This document shows, piece after piece, positions 45,676-56,434 of a DNA stretch of 64,000 nucleotides. Within the stretch, counting starts at the first letter, position 1; each line of letters starts with the position of its first letter. Below the pieces are notes generated by a model. The model made no database searches and had not been told where the DNA came from. It was given only the letters and a program-made list of their open reading frames with translations. The stretch comes from Cryptomeria japonica (taxonomy: Eukaryota; Streptophyta; Pinopsida; Cupressales; Cupressaceae): positions 269,001-333,000 of the forward strand of contig NC_081414.1 in the NCBI RefSeq assembly GCF_030272615.1, given 5' to 3'. Both the position numbers and the translations under genes were made by a program.

Positions 45676-47430
45676 CTTTGCATGTGACATTGTCAAAATG
45701 GATTCATCTGGAAATTCTGAACTTAGAGGAACATCATCTATCATGGGAGCATTTGCTAATTGATCTGCAATGGCTTGTCCTTTTATTGCTTTTCTATCCA
45801 CATAGTCGATGTCAAATTCACTCAGGATCATTACCCATTTGGCCAGTCGCCCAGTAAGTGTTGCTTTATTGAGAAGGTATTTCAATGGGTCTATCCGTGC
45901 AACTAACTTAGTCTTATGAGTGAGCATGTAATGTCATAATTTCTGCGAAGCAAAGACCACGGCGAGACATGCACGCTCAATTGGTGTGTAGTTCAGCTCA
46001 TATCCCACCAATGTGCGACTGATATAATATACTGCTTTTTCCTTGCCCTCAGCAATTTGTTGCGCTAAGAGTGCCCCCAGTGCTGTTGGAGTAGCTGATA
46101 TGTATAGTAACAGAGGCTGATCTGGAACTGGTGGCATCAGAACTGGCGGATTTAGAAGATAATCTTTGAGCGTCTGGAAAGCCTGTTGACAGTTATCATC
46201 CCATTAGAATTTGATGTTTTTATGTAGCAGGTGCTGAAAAGGATTACACTTATCTGCCAGTTGTGCTATGAATCTTCGGATGGACTGGAGTCTGCCTTGT
46301 AAGGATCGAAGTTGACTGATATTTCTTGGTGGTTGCATTTCCAAGATGGCCTTTACTTTTGCTGGATCAGCTTCAATTCCCCTTTTGGATACAATGAATC
46401 CTAGGAGCTTCCCGGAGGTTACTCCAAAGACACATTTCTTGGGGTTTAATCTTACTTTGTATTTTTCCAACCGATCAAAGATGACTGAAAGTATGTCCAA
46501 ATGTGTATTTCTGTCTATTGATTTGCCCAAGAGGTTGTCAACATAATCTTCCATAGTTACGTGCATGAGATCATGAAAGATAGTAGTCATGGCTCTTTGA
46601 TATGTAGCACCTGCATTCTTTAGCCCGAAAGGCATGACATTCCAGCAGAAAGTTCCCCACGAACAAGTAAATGATGTTTTATGTTGATCCTCGGGTGCAA
46701 TTCTTATTTGATTATAACCAGAGAATCCATCCATCAATGATAACATTTCATGACCTGCTGTGAGATCCACAATCAAGTCAATATTCGGTAATGGGAAGTC
46801 ATCCTTTGGACAAGCTTTGTTGATATCTCTGAAATTTGTGCAAATTCTGATGCTGTGATCTGGTTTACTGACAGGCACTAAGTTGGAGATCCATTCGAGA
46901 TAATCGATTGGGCGTATGAATCCGACATCCAATAATTTCTCAAGTTCTGCTTTGACTAGTAATGCCACTTGGGGATGCATTTTTCTTAATTTCTGTTTTA
47001 TTGGTTTTGCCCCCAATTTGACTGTCAAATGATGCATTACCAAATCCGGATCCAATCCAGGCATATCAGCGTATGACCAGGCGAAGTTGATTTGTCTCTC
47101 TTTGAAGAAACTTATGAATTTTGACCTTTCGGACTCTGTCAGTGATTGAGCTAGGAATATGTTGTGTGGAACCTCTTCTGTACCAATGTTTGTTTTGATA
47201 GACTCCTCTACCAACATGGATGACTTTTCCTCATATGATGCTGGGAGAATGTCGAGCCTTCCATCTTCGGGTGCCTCGGAGAGGTTTTCACCCTCAGATA
47301 TGCCCTTTCTTTTTACTTTTTTGGGGTCAGACAGCGCCACAGTGTGGTTTTCACCATAAGACCCTTGATTCGTTCTTATTTTCACATTTTTGCAACTGGA
47401 AGGTCCGACACCCTCACCAAAATATGCCAC
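45676..47430 (-). pseudogene. E2 reverse transcriptase and degenerate gypsy RNase H
   Basis: YADMPGLDPDLVMHHL, FIRPIDYLEWISNLVPVSK, CPKDDFPLPNIDLIVD and GFSGYNQIRIAPEDQHKTSF are clear RT blocks. The active site reads EDYVDNLLGKS where YVDD is expected, so one catalytic Asp is Asn. A stop at 46204-46206 and one near 45935 interrupt the following gypsy RNase H, whose usual TDAS motif reads YISAT. The upstream linker reaches ~47430. Confidence 0.85.
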
Positions 47431-47931
47431 GCTATTGAGTTCTATAGTGTATCCCGCTTTATGGTCTCCAGGAGGAAGATCATCTCGTATGCCCAGATAG
47501 TCAATAAAAGCTTCATCGTTTTGAAATGTGTCAAACTATGCCGGTCCTTCATGATCCCAGTCAATGAGTTGGTGGTGAACAAGGGGAAGGCCGTTAATGT
47601 CTTCGAAGTTAGCGGGGCTAAGAGTGAAGATGCAGTTATATTCGGGTATGTCAAGGTAATTATCGAGGTCATTGATGACACTCTCCTCATCAGTCTCGAT
47701 CGCGAGCAAATCCAAATTATCATCACTAGTAGCGCATTCAGGGACAGGTGTTCTCATCCTATGTGATTTCATCCTAGAACCTTGAGACAAGGACTGTGTG
47801 GACTCCTCATGGGTTGTTTCTTGACCAACTTTGAACTTGTTATAAAACTCCTCCTCTTCTGTGGGTTCATCTGGCTCTTTGAATGTCTCGGTGAGCTCGT
47901 AGTCACTGGAAGACTTGTCGGAACCCCATTC

Positions 47932-48399
47932 TCATTCGTTGGAATCTATGGAATAGCGATCCTCTTGTTGAATTTTGGCAGCTTTGATTTGTAAGGCTTC
48001 TTTTGTCCTTTGGGTGTGGACCTTGGAAGTTAAGAAACCAAGTCCTTTCGAGTGTCCCTTCTTGAAAGTCAATTCAGGTTGTAAAGGTTCAATGATGCCT
48101 TCCTTTCGTAACCCTAGAGGGCCTTTTCCATCATACCTGAATTTTTGTAGAATTTTGAAGCCTTTGCCATATTTCTCACATGGTAGATTGATGTGATCTT
48201 TTGTTTCCTCTTCATTGTCTCTGAAAAGCATTTTATATAAATCTTCCTCTTCTAGTTCACCCCATCTTTGAAAGGTAGTAGGGTCCCATTTGAGCATCAT
48301 GATGGAGATTTTCTTGTTAGGATGTGGTCTTCCATATTCTTTTGGGGAACTCATGACTTGTCGTAAGTACATGGTCTGATTTAAAGTATATTCCCCCAT
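47932..48399 (-). pseudogene. E2 G-patch-containing pol linker
   Basis: The frame contains YGKGFKILQKFRYDGKGPLG, LRKEGIIEPLQPE and GHSKGLGFLTSK, which fit a G-patch (glycine-rich nucleic-acid-binding module) placed between protease and RT. G-patches in this position are known from several retroelement and retrovirus groups, where they bind RNA or stimulate RT. It is separated from the protease by stops. Confidence 0.6.
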
Positions 48400-48539
48400 G
48401 CCTTTGTCCTGAAACTTGCCTTTAAGCTCACCTTGTTTTGATGTCGAAGGTTTTAATGACTCAGGATCAATGTATGCCGAGGAAGGAATAGCCTCACGAT
48501 TATTGGGAATGATGGTCTCAGTCTTTGATTTCAGGTTAT

Positions 48540-49526
48540 TCAGTATATGAATGGATTTGGATCACCGTTAACTGTTACTTCCACTCCATTATGAGGAAAC
48601 TTAATGCATTGGTGATATGTGGATGGGACTGCCCTCATTTCATGAATCCAAGGGCGTCCTAGCAATATGTTGTAAGTGAGATTTAAATCCAGGACTTGAC
48701 AAACCACATCCTTTGTAACTGGCCCAACTCTGAGAGGTAAGGTGACTGTGCCTTTGGATGAATGCTCTTCATCATCATATGCTTTGATAGTAATTTTGTT
48801 TGTAGAATTCACAGCTTTATCTGAATATCCCAATTATGTAATAGTGCTTAATGTGCAAATGTTTAGACCTGCTCCTCCATCTATCAGGACTCTTTTTATT
48901 CGATGTTTGTGTATGAAGGCTTCAATGTGTAATGGTGCATTATGTGGCTGACTTACGGAGGCGTCATCGACTTCTATGAAGGTAAGTGAATGTGGAACGG
49001 AAAGGTATCCCACCATGGCTTGAAATTGGTCCACGTTCAGATCAGTAGGAATAGCAGTATCTCTCAAGATTTTGTCAAGAATGGCTTTATGTGCGGGAGA
49101 TATGCGTAGGAGCTCAAGGATCGAGATGAGCGCGGGTGTCTTCCCTAGTTGTTCTACAAGGTCATACTCAGGTTTGGTTGATAAAGAAGCTGTGTTTTTA
49201 GTTGGAGCACCTTGCAAAGTGATTTTACCATGGCGGGTTGTAACATGACATTTAGAGGTAGGTTCAGAAGAAGATCCAACGCCTTTTAGGACAATCTTGG
49301 GTCTCTGGGTAGAATTCTCAGACGTTTTGTCCTTGATGATAATGGTAGAGACGTAATTGTCCATTGAAATGTGATTGATAGTTGAATCATAGTTGTAGGA
49401 TGCTCTGGTATAATTGGTTTGATCCTCTGTGGCTTTAGCTTTTCCCTTGTCATGTTTTGGGAATGGTTCCTTAAACATCTCATGTTCTTGATTAGACGAA
49501 TGTCCCTCAATCTCAATGTCTATCAA
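48540..49526 (-). pseudogene. E2 aspartic protease
   Basis: It overlaps the gag end. The active site is RVLIDGGAGLNICTLSTI (DGGAG in place of DSGA/DTGA), then after a stop (48834-48836) NILLGRPWIHEMRAVPSTYH, the conserved LLGRPW end of Tat proteases. Upstream is a ~150-residue linker with basic and Ser/Thr-rich sequence. Confidence 0.8.
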
Positions 49527-51444
49527 TGAGATCTTGTATGATGTTCTTCAGTCGATGACAATTTCCTATTTTATGACCCTTGCTCTTATGAAATTCACAA
49601 TACTCATCATCATTCCACCAATTTGGTTTAACCTTTGGTTCATATGGAGGAAAATCTGGAACTGTGATTACCTTGTTTGCCACTAGCTTCTTGAAGACTG
49701 ACTCAAGTGGTTCTCCCAATGGGGTGTACTTCCTTCGTGATTTGGAAGTTGTTTGAGTATTCACTTGATTGTTTGTAGAACTTGATCCAGAAAAAATGAA
49801 TTTGGGTCGCACTGTATTGGCATCAACAACACCATCATTGACTGTGTTCTTGTTTTTATTCCAAAATCTTGGCTTGTCTTTTCCTTTAAAGTCATCTTTG
49901 TTTTCCTTGAATATCTTGATGACTCCTTGTTCAATGAGGACCTTTTTTGTAGCTAAGCCTTTTTCAATAACGTCCTTGAAGGTGGACAAACAAGCTTTTC
50001 TTAGATCATAGCCAATGTCTTTGTTAACATTTTGGGTGAACATTTCTACCATTTGTTTTTGTGGAATTTCACAAGAGCATCTGCTAGCTAGATTTCTCCA
50101 TCTTTGTAAAAATGATGCAAAAGACTCTCCCTCTTTTTGCTTGGTGTTGCACAAAGTAGTGACTGATATGTCTGTCTCTATGTTGTAGGAGAAATGTTGA
50201 ATAAATGCCTCTGCTAAGTCACCCCATGACTTAATACCAGGTGGAAGTTGGGAGAACCATTCCATAGCTTGATCGCCTAGGCTTTGTGGGAATAATCTCA
50301 TCAAATATGTCTCTTCTGCTACTACCTCAATGCAGGCTGTGAAAAACTGTCTTATGTGTGCCTTAGGATCCCCTTTTCCTCTATACTTATCAAATTTAGG
50401 CGTCACAAAGTGTGTAGGAAAAGGAGGCATTCGAATGCTCTTGTCAAATGGATAAGGACATATGTCTCTCATTGTGTACGTTGGCTTTGGTGTATTTATG
50501 TCCTCCATTTTCTTTTGTAAGTCCCTAATTTGTTGCTCCAAATTGTTCTTAGGTGGAGATCGACTTCTTGGACCATATCCTATGTTTGAGGTACCCATTG
50601 GAGGAGGAGCATGTTGCATATATGGATGATATTGATCATACACATGTTCATATGGAGGAGGTCTGTAATGATGCTGCGTATATGGACCACTTGGTATAGA
50701 TTCATGTTGAGGAACACCATATCTATTTTGTGCATGTATACCATACTCTACAGGCATGTCATGTTCTATTGTATTGCCCCCAAATTTGACACGAGGTTTC
50801 CTTGTGTCCAAATTTTGAGCATGCCTTTGAATATCCCATTGCTTTGGTGATTGATCCTTAGCATTGATATGTGATTGAGCATATTTTTCTCCATAAGACT
50901 TCCATAATGGTCTGCGAAGGTGAGTATCATATGTTTGACCATGTGTATTTGGGACCTCTGGTTTTTGAAGCAAAGTTGATGGTGATTCAGGTACCATATG
51001 TGGTCCTCTATTTCCTCCACTATTAGGTCTCCTTTGATCCATGTTGGAGTGAGGTTGTTGCAAAGGTTGATTTTCCATTATTTGAGACATGTCAAAATCA
51101 TGAGGTATCTTGGCTCCACTTTGTGCCATCATTTGTAAGAAGTATTGTCTATCCCTCCTCATTATTTCCTCAACCAATCGATTGAAATGGCGATTCATAA
51201 TGGATTCTTCCACATCTGCTAAATGTACTGAAAAGTTGTCCATATTGTCATTATGTGTAGCATTGTTGTTTATAGTGTCCATGTTCTCAACATTTGGAAT
51301 GTTTCTATAGGCATCCATGTCAGGTAATGTAGTATGATCAGAATTGAAAAAGATCTCATTGTCATACTCATAAGAACTCATGTTTGCGGACTCTTGAGCC
51401 TCTTTAGTTTCTCTCCTAGATTTTTGAAGGCGGGTTTCAACCAT
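49513..51444 (-). CDS. E2 gag, intact 643-codon frame
   Basis: Uninterrupted from MVETRLQKSRRE. The N-terminal ~300 residues are hydrophilic, rich in Met/Asn/His/Pro. The retrotransposon gag core is at residues ~360-470 (GDPKAHIRQFFTACIEVVAE, LGDQAMEWFSQLPPGIKSW, EGESFASFLQRWRNLASRC). The C-terminal zinc-finger-like segment is YCEFHKSKGHKIGNC. It forms particles that package element RNA. It overlaps the protease frame by 14 bases on the same strand. As the only intact long frame of E2, it fits the ~1% LTR divergence. Confidence 0.85.
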   Translation of the reverse strand: MVETRLQKSRRETKEAQESANMSSYEYDNEIFFNSDHTTLPDMDAYRNIPNVENMDTINNNATHNDNMDNFSVHLADVEESIMNRHFNRLVEEIMRRDRQYFLQMMAQSGAKIPHDFDMSQIMENQPLQQPHSNMDQRRPNSGGNRGPHMVPESPSTLLQKPEVPNTHGQTYDTHLRRPLWKSYGEKYAQSHINAKDQSPKQWDIQRHAQNLDTRKPRVKFGGNTIEHDMPVEYGIHAQNRYGVPQHESIPSGPYTQHHYRPPPYEHVYDQYHPYMQHAPPPMGTSNIGYGPRSRSPPKNNLEQQIRDLQKKMEDINTPKPTYTMRDICPYPFDKSIRMPPFPTHFVTPKFDKYRGKGDPKAHIRQFFTACIEVVAEETYLMRLFPQSLGDQAMEWFSQLPPGIKSWGDLAEAFIQHFSYNIETDISVTTLCNTKQKEGESFASFLQRWRNLASRCSCEIPQKQMVEMFTQNVNKDIGYDLRKACLSTFKDVIEKGLATKKVLIEQGVIKIFKENKDDFKGKDKPRFWNKNKNTVNDGVVDANTVRPKFIFSGSSSTNNQVNTQTTSKSRRKYTPLGEPLESVFKKLVANKVITVPDFPPYEPKVKPNWWNDDEYCEFHKSKGHKIGNCHRLKNIIQDLIDRH

Positions 51445-51939
51445 GAACTAGGTATTGACCAAGATGTGTGAGACTAGATGAAAAATGGAAAGAGTATGGA
51501 AGACTAAGAGTTGGATGGAATGTAAATGAATCTGAAGTGTACTTGCAATGTCCAAAGTGTAAGACCAAGTATGTATGTAGTAGAGTAGGTGTGACTTCCA
51601 AAGAGAGGATAGTTTCTCTTGATGAGGTAAGTTGACCTTGACTCTAAGTAAGACCAAATGAGACCCAAAGGTAAGAAACCTTGATGAGGGACCACTTAGC
51701 AAAGTGTTGTTGTATGTAGTGTGTTGACAAAGTATAGTGAGGACAAGCAAGTGACCTTTTGACTCAAGTTTAGACAAGTGTGACTGTAAAGTGAGATGTG
51801 AAGCAATGATAGATTTTGTGAGACCTAAGGACAGGTTGAATGCTAAATGAAACCCCGGAGAAATGACCTAGGAAGCTCAAGAATTCCGAACTGACTGTGT
51901 TTGTTTGCTAGACTGTAACAGTTTTTCAATTCTAGACAC

Positions 51940-52140
51940 AGACGCGCCTGTATACTTCACAGACGCAGTTTCTTGACGCAGACGCAGCTCTGTTTAACAC
52001 AGACGCATTTCTGAGTTTTTTTTTTTTTTTTGCAAAGTGTAATGTTGACTGTTGGAACACAGACGCGATTCTGCCCTTCATAGACGCGGTTATACAACAT
52101 AGACGCTATTATGTCAGACACAGACGCGTTTCTGTAAAAT
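51940..52140 (-). repeat. GCGTCTGTGT word array, gag-proximal
   Basis: About eight copies of ACACAGACGCG-like words on the plus strand (CGCGTCTGTGT in the E2 sense), spaced ~18-30 bp. The words match the PMD-intron array in opposite map orientation. Confidence 0.8.
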
Positions 52141-53349
52141 TTGTGCAATTTTTTCCAATCTGTGAAGTCGTTTTGTTGTGACCAAATCTAACTGTTTGAC
52201 TATTTTTCGTGACAAGAGGACACAATGTTGATGAAGACCCAATGTTTGCAAGTGTCTAGACTCAAAATGATTCCAAGAAAAGTGTGTTGTTTGATGTAAA
52301 AATGTTTTGCATACACTTGAAGACACAAAAGACACAATGTTTTGCTATTTGGTCTTGAATGTTTTGAATGTTTAACATAAGTCAAGCACAATTCTTATGG
52401 CTGGCCAAGACAATAGTTGTTGATCCCACATGGGGTTTTACCCCCGAGGCTACGCTATTCAGAGTGGATGCTTAGATGCTTGACCTCACTGACTCCACCC
52501 TCGGCACTCACTTCTCGGGTCAGCCAAGCATCAGTCCCCACGAAAACTCCCCGTGGTGAACTTTGTATCTCTACTAAGAACCGTATGTGTGTGGGCCACT
52601 ACCAGAGGTCCGACCTCCTGCCCCAACAACTAGAAGGATTTCGGCTTCTAAAACAAAAAGGTGCTAGTAAGGGCATCCGCTTGTGTGGCCATACATGTGG
52701 CACTTTCAGCTCTGTAAATACAGAAGGCTCCCAGCCGGTAGGGGTTACGCCCTACAACTGATCAAATAAATTTGATCAAACGGGTTTATGGGGATACATA
52801 GTGTCGGTATGAACTAATCAACACACGTTATTGATAGTTTTCACCATGAATACATTTGATTATAGTGGTTCGGAAGAGGTGGGTTTTCCTCGCCACCACT
52901 TGAGTCGTTCTCTTCTCACTAGAAGTCCTAATGATCACACGGGAAGACAGGCCCTCTAAAAATTAGACAAAAAGAGCCTATTGCTCAAGACACAAAAGAC
53001 AATGATTCAATTTTAGTGCACCAATTGAAGTGTTTGCTAGTCTATGAAAACAAGGCACACAATAAAAATCCAAAACAACCTTGTCAAGGACCTGCAACAA
53101 AGAGTTGTTAGTAGTTTGGATTGTTTCAAATAATCACCCCTTCTTACAAGCACACAAGTTAGGTAAATTTTAAACCCAAAAGACTTTGTGAAAATAGGGG
53201 CCTTCAACCAAACGATTTAGCCTTCAAGACAAGCTGCACCAATTTTGTTAGCTAGATCTGAAAATGTTAGCTCAAAATAAACCAGATCTGAAACCCTAAA
53301 TGCAAAATCCGAAAACTGAATCAATAAAAATCCAAAATTTGAAACTGGC

Positions 53350-53620
53350 AAACACAGACGTGATTACCCTCAACACAGACGCGACTGGGTGATAGAGACG
53401 CGACTGGGTGACACAGACGCGGTTCTGTGAAACACAAACGCGACTACAAAACACAGACGCTTCTCCCGGACACAGACGTGGCTTAAAACATCGCAAATGC
53501 GATTCTATAACACAGACTCGCTTTCCGGGAACCTGCAAAATAAAAATTGTCGATAACACAAATGCGATTCTTGAGGTCATAGACGCGCCTGAAAATCAAA
53601 GACGCGATCCGAAAGTACGC
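53350..53620 (-). repeat. GCGTCTGTGT word array, LTR-proximal
   Basis: About thirteen copies of ACACAGACGCG-like words on the plus strand, spaced ~15-25 bp, next to the primer site of E2. Variants include AACACAAACGCG and CATAGACGCGCC. Confidence 0.8.
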
Positions 53621-53712
53621 AGACGCGGAAATATCAAAATGCTGCCGAAAACGTCAGATCTGCCAATTCAAAATACAAAATCTGCAACAACAAAGTTAAA
53701 TGAAAAAGGGAC

Positions 53713-53737
53713 AAGAGTCCCACCGGGCGTGCCAAAA
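53713..53737 (-). other. E2 primer-binding site
   Basis: Read on the minus strand, TGGCACGCCCGGTGGGACTC follows the 5' LTR after about four bases. Its plus-strand form GTCCCACCGGGCGTGCCA looks like a tRNA 3' end with T-arm and CCA. I did not assign the tRNA. Confidence 0.6.
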
Positions 53738-54515
53738 TGTATATGGTGAAAATGGATAACAATAATAACAATATTGAAAGGCTAAATGAATTCAACCACA
53801 AAACCCTAGCCTAACAACAAAAAAGATCCACCATAACATATGAAGATTACCTAAGACAATGCAAATCAAATGAAATCACAAAGATTATACCATCACATGT
53901 CCAATAGGGTTTTGATCTCCATTCTTCCTATCTCCATTGATCTTGCTTGATATATTTTCTCTCAGATTTTATGTGCACAAGAGCTCAACAAAGAACGAAA
54001 TGTGGTTGCAAGTAGGATCGTAGTGTAGTCAATTGATCAAGTCATTAGGTCATTAGTCATTAGGGTTTGATAATGAAGGAAGCATCTCCTTATATAGAAG
54101 ACACTATATGAAATGGAGGGATAAGATTGAGAGGTGTAAAAGGAGGTCGGCTATGATTAGAGGGTAGGTAAAAGAAATAATAAAATAATGAAAGGGGTTG
54201 GTAGTGTATGAATTAAGAGATGAATGACATGTGTCATGGGTAGAAAAGGTTAATGAATTAATTAAATAAATAAAGATTTATTTAATTAATAGAAGAAGTG
54301 GGATCAATTAAATAAATAAGAAAATTTATTTAATATAGGAAAAGGATAATTTAAATAAATAAATGTATTTATTTAAATGAGAAATAAGGCTAGAAGAGGA
54401 TAAATGAATTAATTAAATAAATAAAGATTTATTTAATTAATAGAAGAATTAAGCTTAGATAATTAAATAAATAAAATATTTATTTAATTAGACATGACAA
54501 TTGTGGGTGTCTACA
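53738..54515 (-). repeat. E2 5' LTR (right copy)
   Basis: 778 bp, matching 39628-40402. It ends GTGTCTACA on the plus strand and is followed by the target duplication CTGCT. Confidence 0.9.
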
Positions 54516-54520
54516 CTGCT

Positions 54521-56434
54521 AATAACATACCATCGTTTCTTGGATCTTCTCGTATTGCTAGTACGGGAACGTTGCAAGCCACATTGGTGGTGAGCGACGA
54601 AGAAATGATTCCCTTAAAGATACAAAAGGTTCCAGGTACTTTAAAATTATTATTATATATACTCTAATTGTAATTTACTTTATGATCACTTGTTGTGGAC
54701 TAATGATCTCATGAATTTTTTCAAGCAATGATATTTTCTATAAACATCTTAGTGACATTGCATTGCAGATATTTGGGCCCACCATACATAAAAGGTGGTA
54801 CATCATATGTGAACTAATCCTAATCCACTTTTGATTTCATATCATTGCTAGAATAGTTTTCCTTTGATCCATTTCTTGAAATGTAGTAAATGTAGCTTCA
54901 GTTCATTTCTAAATCTAACAGGTTTGTTTTTGCTTTAAAAGGTGGAATGACCAAGAAAAAAGGTTAAAAGATGAATTGACAAACCAAATGGTCGAGTGGT
55001 TTGGAAATGACACCTTTGACAAAACCAAGCTCCTTAAAAAAGCTGGCACATATCTAAAGTATGTGAGGGACCAATACAGGACCCATTTGGAGTGGAACCT
55101 AAAGTACGAGCGTCCCCCCATGATTCCAGAGAGGGAGTGGAAGGACCTGATTTTGGATGCCAAGGAGAAAATTGAAAGGAAAAAAGAAAATAAACCACTA
55201 GATGCCAGAAGAAGGTATGGGATACTATTAAGAATGTAATTATGTATTAATTAATTACTCTTTATATTTATATAATCTAACATATTTCAAACTTTTTATA
55301 GACTGAGTGACACGTCAAAGGCAACCAAGGCAAGGAAAGAAAAGCACGGGCAACACAAACTCGACTCTGGTGGTTACATGAAACGTGTTGCACGAATTGT
55401 AAGTATCTCATGTAAACGAAATATAGCATCAAAATATTAATAAATTGCAAACATTTTTTTTTTATCAAACAATGCAAGCAAAATTCACGGTACCAAGCAA
55501 AAATGCAGGGCTCTGAATTCAATAGAGCACCCATAGAAGATGACAAGAGAATTGCCTACCAGCAAGGCTATTCAGCCGTGGCTGATCGACTACGAGAATT
55601 GAGTGGGCATACACAACATTCGAGTGCATCTGTCACACAGGTAAATATGGTAAATGGAAGTTGTTTCAAATTGAATACTTTACCAATAATCTAATTGATG
55701 CTGAGTTCCAACATAAAGTGACTATATTTGTTTTAAATAAGCAAGCAATGATAACAATGTGCATGTCATTGGAATGCAGCCTGCTAATTGTGAAACACCA
55801 CCTGCACATGAAGGTCTGGATGTGCATCCTAGTAGTGGAGCTATTCACTTGCTATTCAAATTTATTTATTTAGCTATTAATACAAGTATATATATCTTAA
55901 TTTGTAATTAGAGTAGTAATTAATGTAACCTTTTTTGTTAATATTTTAGAGCATGTAGTCAGTGGTGAGCAAGTGGAGCATGATCTGGGTACACAACCTC
56001 AAGAACATGATGTTCCCCACTCAGGTAAAGAGGACCATTGTTATTGCTTTAAACAAATATAATTGCAATTGGTGTTCAACATTAATCTAACCTTTAGTAT
56101 TTCAACTCTAGATGATCTAGAGGGTGTTCAACATGTTGAGGTTGAGGCTACACAAAATGATGTGGCCCCATCAGGTAAAGAGCACAACAATTATGTTCTC
56201 TAAATTAATGAAATACTTGTAACAATAATTTTTTTTTTTTGAATTTAACCCATTTTTTTTTGTTATTGCAGAGGACCCCCCTTCGCTTCAGTGTCCTCGT
56301 CCTCAGTATAGGACTAGGAATACATTGAGATCACGAGCAATTGGCGAAACGTCTGCAGAAGGGGGAAATGATGAAGAAACCGACGTTCCACTTAGTCTTT
56401 TCATAGCTTCAAAGAAAAAACAAAGAAAGAAATG
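54521..56434 (+). pseudogene. CACTA second gene (Transposase_24/TNPA-like), 3' part
   Basis: It resumes after E2 with NIPSFLGSSRIASTGTLQAT. The Transposase_24 domain follows (KDELTNQMVEWFGNDTFDKT, TYLKYVRDQYRTHLEWNLKY, IPEREWKDLILDAKEKIERK). Then come spliced exons: donor GTATGG at 55215, acceptor at ~55300, RVARI|GTAAGT at 55399, QNSRYQAK from ~55480, SVTQ|GTAAAT, and three short 3' exons at 55951-56025, 56113-56175 and 56274-56434 whose phases join cleanly. It ends FIASKKKQRKK and a stop, a nuclear-localisation-like tail. Splice sites are well kept, but the E2 insertion disrupts the gene. Confidence 0.75.

Larger units (their letters stand above)
51445..53737 (-). other. E2 leader between 5' LTR and gag
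   Basis: About 2.3 kb with no gene I can support. It holds two word arrays (51940-52140 and 53350-53620) and a distinct GC-richer block (52420-52760). The primer-site side starts at 53737. Confidence 0.6.
39628..54515 (-). mobile_element. E2: complete Tat-lineage Ty3/gypsy element
   Basis: 14.9 kb, flanked by CTGCT (39623-39627 and 54516-54520). The order on the minus strand is 5' LTR (53738-54515), primer site, ~2.3-kb leader with a motif array, gag, protease, G-patch, RT, degenerate RNase H, second-type RNase H, integrase, a ~3.5-kb 3' region with an antisense PMD gene, then 3' LTR. The dual RNase H in this order is the hallmark of Tat elements. Scattered nonsense codons and a damaged RT active site suggest it is not autonomous. 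Confidence 0.9.
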
